DNA from: JBBRMQ01 sp038230775 | GTDB taxonomy: Bacteria > Acidobacteriota > Thermoanaerobaculia > Gp7-AA8 | Assembly: GCA_038230775.1 (NCBI GenBank) | Contig: JBBRMQ010000016.1 | Location: forward strand, 1 to 32,689 | DNA length: 32,689 nucleotides | Reading direction: 5' to 3' | Shown: positions 1 to 6,574 of the stretch, piece after piece | Numbering within the stretch: the first letter of the stretch is position 1 | How the letters are laid out: each line of letters starts with the position of its first letter | Translations under genes and position numbers: made by a program | The notes under the pieces: model-generated | The model's input: the letters and a program-made list of their open reading frames with translations, nothing else | Told to the model about the DNA's origin: nothing | The model's database searches: none

Positions 1-1102
1 CGGCGGTGATGCCCTTGCCGCTGACGTCCGCGATCACAAAGTAGATGCGGCCGTCCGGTCGCGAGACGACGTCGTAATAGTCGCCGCTCACCGTCTTGCA
101 TGGACGATTTGCCGCGGCGAACGAGTAGCCTTCGATCGTCGGCAGCGCGTCGGGCAGAAGACGCTTCTGAATCGCATACGCGGTGCGCAGCTCTTCATCG
201 AACTTCGCCTTCAGCAGCGCTTCTTCGCGCAGCCGCGTGCGCTCGAGCGTCACCGCGGCAAAACGCGCGATCTGCGCGACCAGCCGAACATCGTTCTCCG
301 TGACCGCGCCGCGGATCGACGTGTAATCAAGATAAAGGACGCCGAGGACGACGTCGTTGACGAGGAGCGGTGCACAGACGGCGGAGCGGATGTGCTGCGC
401 GATGATCGACTGCGCTCGCGCGAGCTTCTCGTCCTGGCTGGTATCGAAGAACGAGACGACCTGGCGGCCGTCGACGACCTGCTGCAGCAGCGTGCGGCTG
501 ATGGTGAGATCGCCGCTGCTCTCGGCGCCATCCTGCCGGCGCAGCTTCACGTTCTCGAAGGTCTGGTGATCGTCGCCGAAAAGCGCAAGCGCTGCGCGCG
601 ACGGATGGAGGAGATGGAGAACGCGATCGAGGATGAAATCGAAAAGCTCGCTCATCGGGCGATCGGCGAGGAACTCGAGCGCCAGCGTGCTCAGGAGGCG
701 CGTTCCCTCCATGCCGCGATCGTCATCGATCTTGATGGCGAGATTCGTTGCGTGGGAGTCGCTGTCGACGGCGACGAATTGCGACGCCGTCTCGTCCGCG
801 TGGAAAACCACTTCACTGTCGCCGAGGGCGATGCGGTCGCCGGCGCGGAGGGGGACGGGCTCCGCGATCTTGACGCCGTTCAGCAGGGTGCCGTTCACGC
901 TGCCGCAGTCGCGAACGAACCAGGAGCCGCGCTCATGGACGATCTCCGCGTGCTTGCGTGAGAGAAAGCGGTCCTTGATGGGGATCGTGCAATCGGACGC
1001 GCGGCCGAGCGTGATCATTTCAGACGGGATGGCCACCTGTTGTGGGGCAATGCCCGGCTGATAGACGGTAAAACGTACGCGCGGCTTCACCTGCGTTTGC
1101 AA
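1..1102 (-). CDS. FHA-GAF-PP2C (SpoIIE/RsbU-type) serine phosphatase, C-terminus off the window
   Basis: Reading the minus strand from 1102 gives about 367 residues without a stop before the left edge. An FHA domain comes first (about residues 11-105, with LGRASDC, SRKHAEI and NGTLLNG), which binds phosphothreonine peptides. A GAF domain follows (about 135-280). Then comes the start of a PP2C/SpoIIE phosphatase domain with SGDYYDVV and IADVSGKG, whose Asp and Gly residues are the usual metal-binding region. Such proteins dephosphorylate anti-sigma antagonists or other signalling proteins in response to a GAF ligand; the substrate here is unknown. I chose the TTG at 1102 because GGAGG lies 5 bases before it; an in-frame GTG at 1090 is the alternative. 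The FHA strands are complete from either start. The rest of the catalytic domain is not visible. Confidence 0.9.
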   Translation of the reverse strand, partial: MQTQVKPRVRFTVYQPGIAPQQVAIPSEMITLGRASDCTIPIKDRFLSRKHAEIVHERGSWFVRDCGSVNGTLLNGVKIAEPVPLRAGDRIALGDSEVVFHADETASQFVAVDSDSHATNLAIKIDDDRGMEGTRLLSTLALEFLADRPMSELFDFILDRVLHLLHPSRAALALFGDDHQTFENVKLRRQDGAESSGDLTISRTLLQQVVDGRQVVSFFDTSQDEKLARAQSIIAQHIRSAVCAPLLVNDVVLGVLYLDYTSIRGAVTENDVRLVAQIARFAAVTLERTRLREEALLKAKFDEELRTAYAIQKRLLPDALPTIEGYSFAAANRPCKTVSGDYYDVVSRPDGRIYFVIADVSGKGITA

Positions 1103-1128
1103 TCGCCCTCCATTTTCAGAGTGCTCGA

Positions 1129-1134
1129 ATTATA
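1129..1134 (-). promoter_or_regulatory. -10 box (TATAAT) for the FHA phosphatase
   Basis: A perfect TATAAT on the minus strand lies 26 bases before the TTG at 1102, with GGAGG in between. No good TTGACA is seen at 16-18 bases upstream. The box lies just outside the shortest VanZ reading frame on the other strand, which argues against starting VanZ at 1141. Confidence 0.45.
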
Positions 1135-1192
1135 GGGGTAGTGAAGGTTATTCGCATAACGTTTCAATGGATGGGACTGCAGTGGGCACCCG

Positions 1193-1198
1193 TATACT
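1193..1198 (+). promoter_or_regulatory. Possible -10 box (TATACT) for a leaderless VanZ mRNA
   Basis: TATACT ends 8 bases before the GTG at 1207, so a transcript would start at or next to the start codon. There is no Shine-Dalgarno sequence before this GTG. The same layout recurs at 1633, 3966 and 9577. Confidence 0.35.
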
Positions 1199-1206
1199 CC
1201 CGCGCC

Positions 1207-1623
1207 GTGCGCTACTGGCTTCCACCAATTCTCTGGGCCGGCGTAATCCTGTGGGCGTCCGGAGATGCGTTCTCGGCCGAGCATACCGGCTCGATCCTGC
1301 AGGCCATCGTGACGGCGATCCGCGGCAGGCCTCTGTCGCCGGAGCAGTTCGCGACCGTCCATTTCCTCATCCGAAAAGCGGCGCACCTCACCGAATACGG
1401 CATCCTCGGCGGCCTGCTGTTCCGCGCCATCCGACGCGCCCGGCCGGGATTCGACTGGCGATGGGCGGCGACTGCGATCGTTGTCGCCACCTGCCTGTCA
1501 TCGATCGACGAATTCCATCAGACGTTCGTGGCGTCGAGGACAGGAAACCCGATCGACGTCGGCCTGGACACGCTCGGGGCCTCGCTGGCACAAATCGTGG
1601 TCTGGCTGAAAGTTCGCCGCTAG
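1207..1623 (+). CDS. VanZ-like family membrane protein
   Basis: About 138 residues from GTG 1207. The VanZ-like signature is clear: a segment with HFLIRKAAHLTEYGILG in the middle, and SSIDEFHQTF followed by a short R-x-G stretch and D-V-x-x-D-T-x-G near the end. Four hydrophobic segments fit an inner-membrane protein. VanZ itself gives low-level teicoplanin resistance, but most relatives have no known role. The frame is open back to a GTG at 1141 and an ATG at 1171. I prefer 1207 because the protein then begins at the first membrane segment (RYWLPPILWAGVI), as in most relatives, and because the earlier starts overlap the opposite promoter and lack ribosome binding sites. Confidence 0.8.
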   Translation: MRYWLPPILWAGVILWASGDAFSAEHTGSILQAIVTAIRGRPLSPEQFATVHFLIRKAAHLTEYGILGGLLFRAIRRARPGFDWRWAATAIVVATCLSSIDEFHQTFVASRTGNPIDVGLDTLGASLAQIVVWLKVRR

Positions 1624-1632
1624 AGCCGGTGT

Positions 1633-1638
1633 TACTCT
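1633..1638 (+). promoter_or_regulatory. Possible -10 box (TACTCT) for a leaderless mRNA
   Basis: TACTCT is followed by six bases (GGAAAC) and the GTG at 1645. The layout matches TATTCT-GGAGCG-ATG before the dehydrogenase at 3959. No Shine-Dalgarno sequence with normal spacing is present. Confidence 0.3.
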
Positions 1639-1644
1639 GGAAAC

Positions 1645-3204
1645 GTGAAGCGCCTCTCCCTTCTAGCGTTTGCTATGTCGATCGCATCTGCGTCCGCGGC
1701 CGCGGCCGCGGCCGCTCCGCCGATCCACACGCAGCAGATCCTGTCGAAGGTCTACACGATCGATCGCAAGTACCGGTCGATGGAAGGACCGTCGAGCGTT
1801 CAGCGCGTCACGCTGGGTGAATCGGCCCAGCCCGAGCTGTTGTGGATCGTCGGGATCCGGACGGAGATGGTCGGCGAGGACGGGAAAACGCCGCAACTGC
1901 CGGAGTTGATGTGCCACGTCAACGTCGATCTCGACGCGGCCAAGCATCAGGCGGTTTTCGATTTCCGGCGCACGACGTCGCCGCGGCTGATGACGCTCTC
2001 GCAGGGCATGCTGCAGGCGAAGCTGCCGGCCGGATTCGGCTTCCCGATCTCGTCGAATGAGCCGCTGGTGCTGTTCACGCAGGTGCTGAATCACAACATC
2101 GAACATCCGAAGAATCTGCTGGTCCGCCATCGCGTCACGTTCGAATACGTCCGCGATGCCGACCTCACCGAGCCGATGAAGCCGCTCTTCAACGTCGGCG
2201 CCTCGGGCATGGTGCAACTCGACAACAACCCGATCGCCCTGGCATCCATGATGCCGAGTGCGTCGGAAGGTATGAGCGAGATGGAGCACACCGGCGCGAA
2301 CTGCATCGTCGGCGCGCGTGCGCCGCAAGCGGTTTCGTCCGCCGCCGACTACATCGATCCGTCGGGTCGCAAGATGACCGGACACTGGATCGTTCCGCCG
2401 GGCCGCCAGACCAATGCGAGCGACATCACGTGGTTCATGCAGCTTCCCTACGACACGCGCGTGCACTACGCCGCGTTCCATCTGCATCCGTTCGCCGAAT
2501 CGCTCGCGGTGCGAGACAACACCTCCGGCGCGACGATCATGAAGGCTGGAACGAAAAATCCGCCGGAAGGCGTCGGGCTGATACACGTGGACACATTCAG
2601 CAGCGTCGAAGGTGTCCCGATGTTCCGGAATCACAAGTACGACCTGGTGAGCGTCTACAACAATCCGACGAAAGCGAACGCCGACTCGATGGCCTCCGTG
2701 TTCCTCGGCATGGACGATCCCGAGTTCGTGCACCTGGCGCACGAGGAATTCGCGAAGCGCGCGACGGCAATCGTCGACAGCACCTCGATCACGATTCACA
2801 CCTCGGCGGGCGATCTCAAGGCGCAGCTCATGCGCGACATCGCGCCGCAGACCTCCAATCAGGTCGCGCGATTCGTCTACGCCGGCGTCTTCGACCGCGC
2901 CACAGCGACCGACGGCCGCTCGGAGATCCGCATCTCGGTGCCCATGAGCGCGAACGTGCAACGGATGATGCAGCCGATCACCGACCGCCCGGGAAGCTTC
3001 GACCAGGGAACGGTCGCCTATTGCCTGCCGTCGGCCGACACAAACGAGATCTCGCTGCGATTTGTCTCCAACGCTTCCGCCGCGCATGAGTCGCGATGCA
3101 TCCCATTCGCGCGCCTGACGGACGGGATGAGCATCGTAGAAGCCATCACCCACGCTCCCGTCGCGGTCAGCGCGTCGGTCAAGAGCGCCTCGATGTCGCG
3201 TTAA
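1645..3204 (+). CDS. Exported protein: copper-monooxygenase-like (PHM/DBH or SURNod19-like) module plus degenerate cyclophilin
   Basis: 519 residues. A signal peptide with an alanine run covers about residues 1-24. Residues 60-360 look like the two-domain copper type II monooxygenase fold. The candidate first-copper ligands are H91 (MCHVN) and H150/H154 (LNHNIEH, where PHM has QVHY). The second-copper candidates are H279-x-H281 (FHLHPF) and M349 in VYNNPTKANADSM, which resembles the family's C-Y-N-T...D-E-M-C segment. The classic His pair and the Cys residues are only partly kept, so activity is uncertain; the stress-induced Nod19-like family is an alternative label. Residues 382-502 follow the cyclophilin strand order (TIHTSAGDLKAQL, APQTSNQVARFVYAGVFD, QGTVAYC, FARLTDGMSIVEAI), but the Arg, Phe, Gln, Trp and His residues of the isomerase site are not recognisable. 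The stop shares TTAA with the convergent dehydrogenase gene. Confidence 0.6.
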   Translation: MKRLSLLAFAMSIASASAAAAAAAPPIHTQQILSKVYTIDRKYRSMEGPSSVQRVTLGESAQPELLWIVGIRTEMVGEDGKTPQLPELMCHVNVDLDAAKHQAVFDFRRTTSPRLMTLSQGMLQAKLPAGFGFPISSNEPLVLFTQVLNHNIEHPKNLLVRHRVTFEYVRDADLTEPMKPLFNVGASGMVQLDNNPIALASMMPSASEGMSEMEHTGANCIVGARAPQAVSSAADYIDPSGRKMTGHWIVPPGRQTNASDITWFMQLPYDTRVHYAAFHLHPFAESLAVRDNTSGATIMKAGTKNPPEGVGLIHVDTFSSVEGVPMFRNHKYDLVSVYNNPTKANADSMASVFLGMDDPEFVHLAHEEFAKRATAIVDSTSITIHTSAGDLKAQLMRDIAPQTSNQVARFVYAGVFDRATATDGRSEIRISVPMSANVQRMMQPITDRPGSFDQGTVAYCLPSADTNEISLRFVSNASAAHESRCIPFARLTDGMSIVEAITHAPVAVSASVKSASMSR

Positions 3205-3959
3205 GCGTTTTCCTGCAGCCGGCGGACGATCGCGGTCACCATGCGGCGTGGCGAGATGCGGATCGATTGCGCCAGCATCTTGTTGCGAAGGCCGGGGATG
3301 ACGATTCGCTTCCCGCTGCGCATTCCGTCGTAGCCGATTCGCGCCACGTCGGCGGAGCTCATCGGCTTCATCGCCGTGAACAGGCGCGTGGACTCCATGT
3401 CCGCCGCGGCCGCAAAACCGGTCGCCGTCGCTCCGGGACATAAGGCGGTCACCGTCACGCCGCTGTTGCGCAACTCATCGGCGATCGCCTCCGAAAACGA
3501 GAGCACGTACGCTTTCGACGCGTAGTAGATGGCCATCAACGGCCCTGGTTGAAAGGCGGCGGTCGACGCCACGTTGAGAATCGCACCGCTGCGGCGTTCA
3601 ACCATCGGACGCAGAAAGAGCTTCGTCAGGTGGGTGAGCGCGACGATGTTCACCTGCAGCATTTCCAGCTCCGCGGTGAGATCGGTCTTCGCGAATGGAC
3701 CGAGGACGCCGAAGCCGGCGTTGTTGACGAGCGCGTCGACGGCTCCGCATTTCTCGAAGATCTCGAGTGGCGCATCGGGCTTCCTGAGGTCGGCGACGAT
3801 CGCTTCTCCGCCGAGCTCCTTCGCCAGCGCGGTCAGCTTGTCGGCGCTTCGCGCGACCAGTACGACCGAGTAGCCGTCCTTCGCGAATAGGCGCGCCAGA
3901 TCGAGTCCGATGCCGCTCGACGCACCCGTGATCAGAGCCCGTTTTCTGCTAGTGTTCAT
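3201..3959 (-). CDS. Short-chain dehydrogenase/reductase (SDR, classical)
   Basis: 252 residues from ATG 3959. The NAD(P)-binding motif TGASSGIG is at 11-18, D57 lies in VADL, NNAG is at 79-82, and the catalytic set is N104, S132, Y145 and K149 (YYASK). The arginine in VARSADKL after the second strand hints at NADP preference. The closest general group is the DltE/YdfG-like classical SDRs that reduce carbonyl groups in the cytoplasm; the substrate cannot be told. The frame is open upstream to 4076, but that would run into the divergent peptidase gene and adds 39 non-homologous residues. Only 39 bases separate its start from the peptidase start, so the two promoters must be close together or overlap. 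Confidence 0.9.
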   Translation of the reverse strand: MNTSRKRALITGASSGIGLDLARLFAKDGYSVVLVARSADKLTALAKELGGEAIVADLRKPDAPLEIFEKCGAVDALVNNAGFGVLGPFAKTDLTAELEMLQVNIVALTHLTKLFLRPMVERRSGAILNVASTAAFQPGPLMAIYYASKAYVLSFSEAIADELRNSGVTVTALCPGATATGFAAAADMESTRLFTAMKPMSSADVARIGYDGMRSGKRIVIPGLRNKMLAQSIRISPRRMVTAIVRRLQENA

Positions 3960-3965
3960 CGCTCC

Positions 3966-3971
3966 AGAATA
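3966..3971 (-). promoter_or_regulatory. Possible -10 box (TATTCT) for a leaderless SDR mRNA
   Basis: On the minus strand TATTCT is followed by six bases (GGAGCG) and the ATG at 3959. GGAG is too close to the start for a normal ribosome binding site, so leaderless translation fits better. No convincing -35 is seen. Confidence 0.35.
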
Positions 3972-3998
3972 CGCTGCAGCCCAACAGGAGAACAATCG

Positions 3999-6089
3999 AT
4001 GAAACGAGCGTTTGCAACTGCATTCGCGCTGCTGATCGCCACCGCCGCGATCGCCCAGAAGCAGCCGGTGACTCACGAGACGTTGTGGCTCATGAAGCGT
4101 GTCGGCGCGCCGGTCCTGAGCCCGGATGGCAAGTGGATCGTCTTCTCCGTCACCGAGCCGGCATACGACGAGAAGGAACAGGTCAGCGACCTCTGGCTCA
4201 CCGCGTCCGACGGCAGCACCAAGCCGCGGAAAATCACATTCACCAAGGGGTCGGAAAGCGGCGTGGCGTGGTCGCCCGACAGCCGGCGCATCGCGTTCTC
4301 CGCCAAACGCGAAGGCGATGACCAGGCCCAGATCTACATCCTCGGCATCGCTGACGGCGGCGAGGCGCAGCGCGTGACGAGCGTGTCGAGCGGAGCGCGT
4401 TCGCCGGAATTTGCACCCGACGGCCGCTCGATCTCGTTCGCCGCCAGCGAGTATCGCAACGCCACCGATGACGAGAGCAACAAGAAGCTGACGAAGGACG
4501 CAAAGGATCGGAAGGCGAACGTCCGCGTCTACGAGACCTTCCCGATCCGCTCCTGGGATCGCTGGGTAGAATCCGATAAGCAGATTCGCGTGATGACACA
4601 GTCTCTCGACCCCGGCTCCAAAGCGAAGGACATCCTGGGCGGCACGAAACTGGTGGCGGAGGCAGGATTTGGCGGGACGGGTTTCGGCGGTGAAGGCGGC
4701 GAGTCGATCGACTCCACGTGGTCACCCGACGGCCGCGCTCTGGTGGTCGCGGTGACGACCACCCGCAACAGCGCGGCGTACGCGGAGGTCGGCACAGACC
4801 TTTATCGTGTGGACGCGGCCGGCGGCGAGCCCGTTCGCATCGCGCACGGCGAGGGCAGCTATGGCAGCCCGCGCTTCAGCCCCGATGGCAAGACGCTGTA
4901 CGCGAAGTTCAGTCCGAACAACAAGAAGCCGTACAACAACGATCGCATCGTGGCGTTCGACTGGCCGGCGATGACCGGCGAGCGCACGGTCGTCGGCGCC
5001 CCGTTCGATCGTTCGGTGGACAGCTTCGCGGTCACGAGCGACGGCCGCTCGTTCTACTTCACGGCCGAAGACGCGGGCCTGATGAAGATCTACACCGCTC
5101 CCGCGAATGGCAGCGGCAACGCGACGCTGGCGATCGATCCGCAGCGCGGCGTCTACGACTCGCTGCAGATCGCGCCGAAGTCGGCGACGATGGTCATGGT
5201 CGGCCGCTGGGGAAGCTCGATCAACCCGGCGGAGATCGTGCGCATCGATCCGGTCGCCAAGTCGCATCGCAACCTCACGGACTTCAACGTGGAGCAGTCC
5301 GCGAAGCTCGACTGGCAGCCGCCGCAGCACTTCTGGTTCACGAACAAGGACGGCCAGCGCATCCACAACATGATCGTGCTTCCGCCGAACTTCGATCCGA
5401 ACAGGAAGTATCCCCTGTTCGTCCTGATGCACGGCGGCGCCGCCAGCATGTGGCGCGACCAGATCTCACTGCGTTGGAACTATCACCTTCTGGCCAAGCC
5501 GGGCTACGTGATGGTGATGACGAACTATCGCGGCTCGACCGGCTTCGGCGAGGCGCTGGCGCAGTCGATTCAAGCCGATCCGCTGCGCGGTCCCGGAAAC
5601 GACATCAACGCCGGAGCCGACGAAGCGATCAAGCGCTTCCCGTTCATCGACGGCTCGCGGCAGATCGCAGGCGGCGCGAGCTACGGCGGGCATCTCGCGA
5701 ACTGGATGGAAGCAACCACCACACGCTACAAAGCGATCATCAGCCACGCAGGCCTCTCGAGCCTGCAGACGCAATGGGGCACGAGCGACGGGATTTATCA
5801 CCGCGAGCTCATGGTGGGCGGACCTTCATGGGAGAACAACCCGATCTGGCGCGACCAGAGCCCGATCACCTACGCCGCCAACTTCAAGACGCCAATTCTT
5901 CTGTCGGTCGGCGAGCACGACTTCCGCGTCCCGATGAACAACACGCTCGAGATGTACGCCGCACTGCAACGCATGCGCGTGCCGGCGAAACTGCTCGTAT
6001 GGCCGGACGAGAATCACTGGATTCTCAACGGCGAGAACAGCCGGTTCTTCTACACGACCGTCGCCGACTGGATCGCGAAGTGGATGTGA
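3999..6089 (+). CDS. Secreted S9-family (prolyl oligopeptidase-like) serine peptidase
   Basis: 696 residues with a signal peptide (about 1-19, cut after AIA). The first 430 residues form a PD40/WD40-like beta-propeller with repeated SPDG/SPDS strand motifs that gates the active site. The alpha/beta-hydrolase domain follows, with an HGGAAS oxyanion region, nucleophile S561 in GGASYGGH, D641 in GEHDFRVP and H673 in ENHW. Length and order match acylaminoacyl/dipeptidyl peptidases of S9, which cut short peptides in the periplasm. An AGGAG ribosome binding site lies 7 bases before the ATG. The gene stands alone. It is followed by a large compound hairpin that may end transcription. Confidence 0.93.
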   Translation: MKRAFATAFALLIATAAIAQKQPVTHETLWLMKRVGAPVLSPDGKWIVFSVTEPAYDEKEQVSDLWLTASDGSTKPRKITFTKGSESGVAWSPDSRRIAFSAKREGDDQAQIYILGIADGGEAQRVTSVSSGARSPEFAPDGRSISFAASEYRNATDDESNKKLTKDAKDRKANVRVYETFPIRSWDRWVESDKQIRVMTQSLDPGSKAKDILGGTKLVAEAGFGGTGFGGEGGESIDSTWSPDGRALVVAVTTTRNSAAYAEVGTDLYRVDAAGGEPVRIAHGEGSYGSPRFSPDGKTLYAKFSPNNKKPYNNDRIVAFDWPAMTGERTVVGAPFDRSVDSFAVTSDGRSFYFTAEDAGLMKIYTAPANGSGNATLAIDPQRGVYDSLQIAPKSATMVMVGRWGSSINPAEIVRIDPVAKSHRNLTDFNVEQSAKLDWQPPQHFWFTNKDGQRIHNMIVLPPNFDPNRKYPLFVLMHGGAASMWRDQISLRWNYHLLAKPGYVMVMTNYRGSTGFGEALAQSIQADPLRGPGNDINAGADEAIKRFPFIDGSRQIAGGASYGGHLANWMEATTTRYKAIISHAGLSSLQTQWGTSDGIYHRELMVGGPSWENNPIWRDQSPITYAANFKTPILLSVGEHDFRVPMNNTLEMYAALQRMRVPAKLLVWPDENHWILNGENSRFFYTTVADWIAKWM

Positions 6090-6093
6090 GCTG

Positions 6094-6238
6094 AAGCTGG
6101 GAAGCGGGGAAGGATAGACACCTGAATGCAGAATGCAGAATGCAGAATTTAGAATTTGGGAACCCTTCTGCATTCTGCATTCTGCATTCGCTCTGGAAAC
6201 GCTGGGAAGCGAGAGGCTCAAGCTTCCCAACTTCCCAC
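6094..6238. repeat. Compound word-repeat hairpin: 8-base-word outer arms around a 7-base-word inner stem
   Basis: The outer left arm is AAGCTGGG, AAGCGGGG, AAGG (6094-6113). The outer right arm is CTTCCCAA, CTTCCCAC (6223-6238). These pair over about 17 positions with three mismatches. A second copy of the left word (GGGAAGC, 6204-6210) can instead pair with GCTTCCC at 6222-6228. Between the arms lies the perfect 24-bp inner element at 6124-6189. A run of five T follows at 6242-6246. It fills the gap between the convergent peptidase and the 74-residue ORF. Confidence 0.7.
6124..6189. repeat. Perfect 24-bp inverted repeat built from the heptamer GAATGCA
   Basis: GAATGCA occurs three times in tandem at 6124-6144, followed by GAATTTA and GAATTTG. 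TTCTGCA occurs three times at 6166-6186, followed by TTC. The arms 6124-6147 and 6166-6189 are perfect reverse complements with an 18-base spacer. The heptad register is kept through the spacer (GAA every seven bases). It is AT-rich compared with its surroundings. Confidence 0.9.
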
Positions 6239-6248
6239 CTGTTTTTCC

Positions 6249-6473
6249 TCAGAACTCGTCGAGAATTTGTGGAAAGCGCCAGCGGGCTTCCCGCAGCTCT
6301 TCCTCGATGATGTCGCGCTCGGGCGCGTCACCGAGTTGCGGCGCATCCCAGTTCGCCATCCACATCGGGTTGACGTACGGAAGCACCGCGAGGTGCTCGA
6401 GACGATACGGAAGCCCCAGCGCTTCGAAGCGCGCGTTCAAGTAGTGGACGACATCTTTGGAGGTTGGAATCAT
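6249..6473 (-). CDS. Small protein of unknown function (74 residues)
   Basis: The ORF encodes a protein-like composition: an N-terminal amphipathic helix (SKDVVHYLNARFEAL), a central aromatic stretch (VLPYVNPMWMANWDAP) and an acidic C-terminal helix (ERDIIEEELREARWRF). I do not recognise a family. There is no signal peptide or membrane segment. No clear ribosome binding site precedes the ATG. Two GCTGTTA heptamers and a sigma54-like box lie directly upstream. The gene follows the NtrC-type regulator on the same strand, 101 bases after its stop. The strand and frame are supported by the sensible composition, but it could still be a chance ORF. Confidence 0.5.
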   Translation of the reverse strand: MIPTSKDVVHYLNARFEALGLPYRLEHLAVLPYVNPMWMANWDAPQLGDAPERDIIEEELREARWRFPQILDEF

Positions 6474-6475
6474 TC

Positions 6476-6489
6476 GCTGTTAGCTGTTA
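6476..6489. repeat. Tandem heptamer GCTGTTA x2
   Basis: Two exact copies of GCTGTTA lie back to back just upstream of the 74-residue ORF. They resemble one arm of the word-repeat hairpins, but no matching reverse arm is present nearby. Confidence 0.6.
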
Positions 6490-6498
6490 GGGAATCTC

Positions 6499-6513
6499 GC
6501 ACAGCGCTTGCCA
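6499..6513 (-). promoter_or_regulatory. Candidate sigma54 promoter for the 74-residue ORF
   Basis: The minus strand reads TGGCAAGCGCTGTGC, matching 9 of 12 fixed positions of TGGCACG-N4-TTGCW (counting the next base) with the exact GG-to-GC spacing. The predicted start is near 6487, about 15 bases before the ATG at 6473. It lies downstream of the gene for a sigma54 activator. This short motif can occur by chance. Confidence 0.3.
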
Positions 6514-6514
6514 C

Positions 6515-6545
6515 GTGTCATCCCGAGCGTAGCGAGGGATGACAC
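6515..6545. repeat. Extragenic palindrome (GTGTCATCCC / GGGATGACAC)
   Basis: Perfect 10-base arms at 6515-6524 and 6536-6545 surround GAGCGTAGCGA. Palindromes of this GTCATCCCGAGCG...type are scattered in many environmental bacterial genomes. It lies 29 bases beyond the stop of the NtrC-type gene and could slow transcription or protect the 3' end, but it has no T-run. Confidence 0.7.
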
Positions 6546-6574
6546 TCAGAGCGGGCGTGGCCCACACGCAATCG

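Noticed and set aside
392..961. A 189-residue plus-strand ORF with a regular Leu/Ala/Glu pattern
   Set aside because: It is antisense to the FHA-GAF region, whose own frame shows clear domain motifs.
1663..3441. A 592-residue minus-strand ORF opposite the monooxygenase-like gene
   Set aside because: His/Arg/Asp-rich antisense composition, no ribosome binding site or domain, and it overlaps two supported genes.
4718..6094. A 458-residue plus-strand ORF inside the S9 peptidase
   Set aside because: Out-of-frame shadow; the peptidase frame carries all catalytic motifs.
6124..6189. Short CRISPR-like array
   Set aside because: Units are directly adjacent 7-mers with no spacers and no cas gene in the window.
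6204..6246. A classic intrinsic terminator for the S9 peptidase
   Set aside because: The GGGAAGC/GCTTCCC stem is separated from the T-run by 13 bases, so I describe it only as part of the compound repeat.
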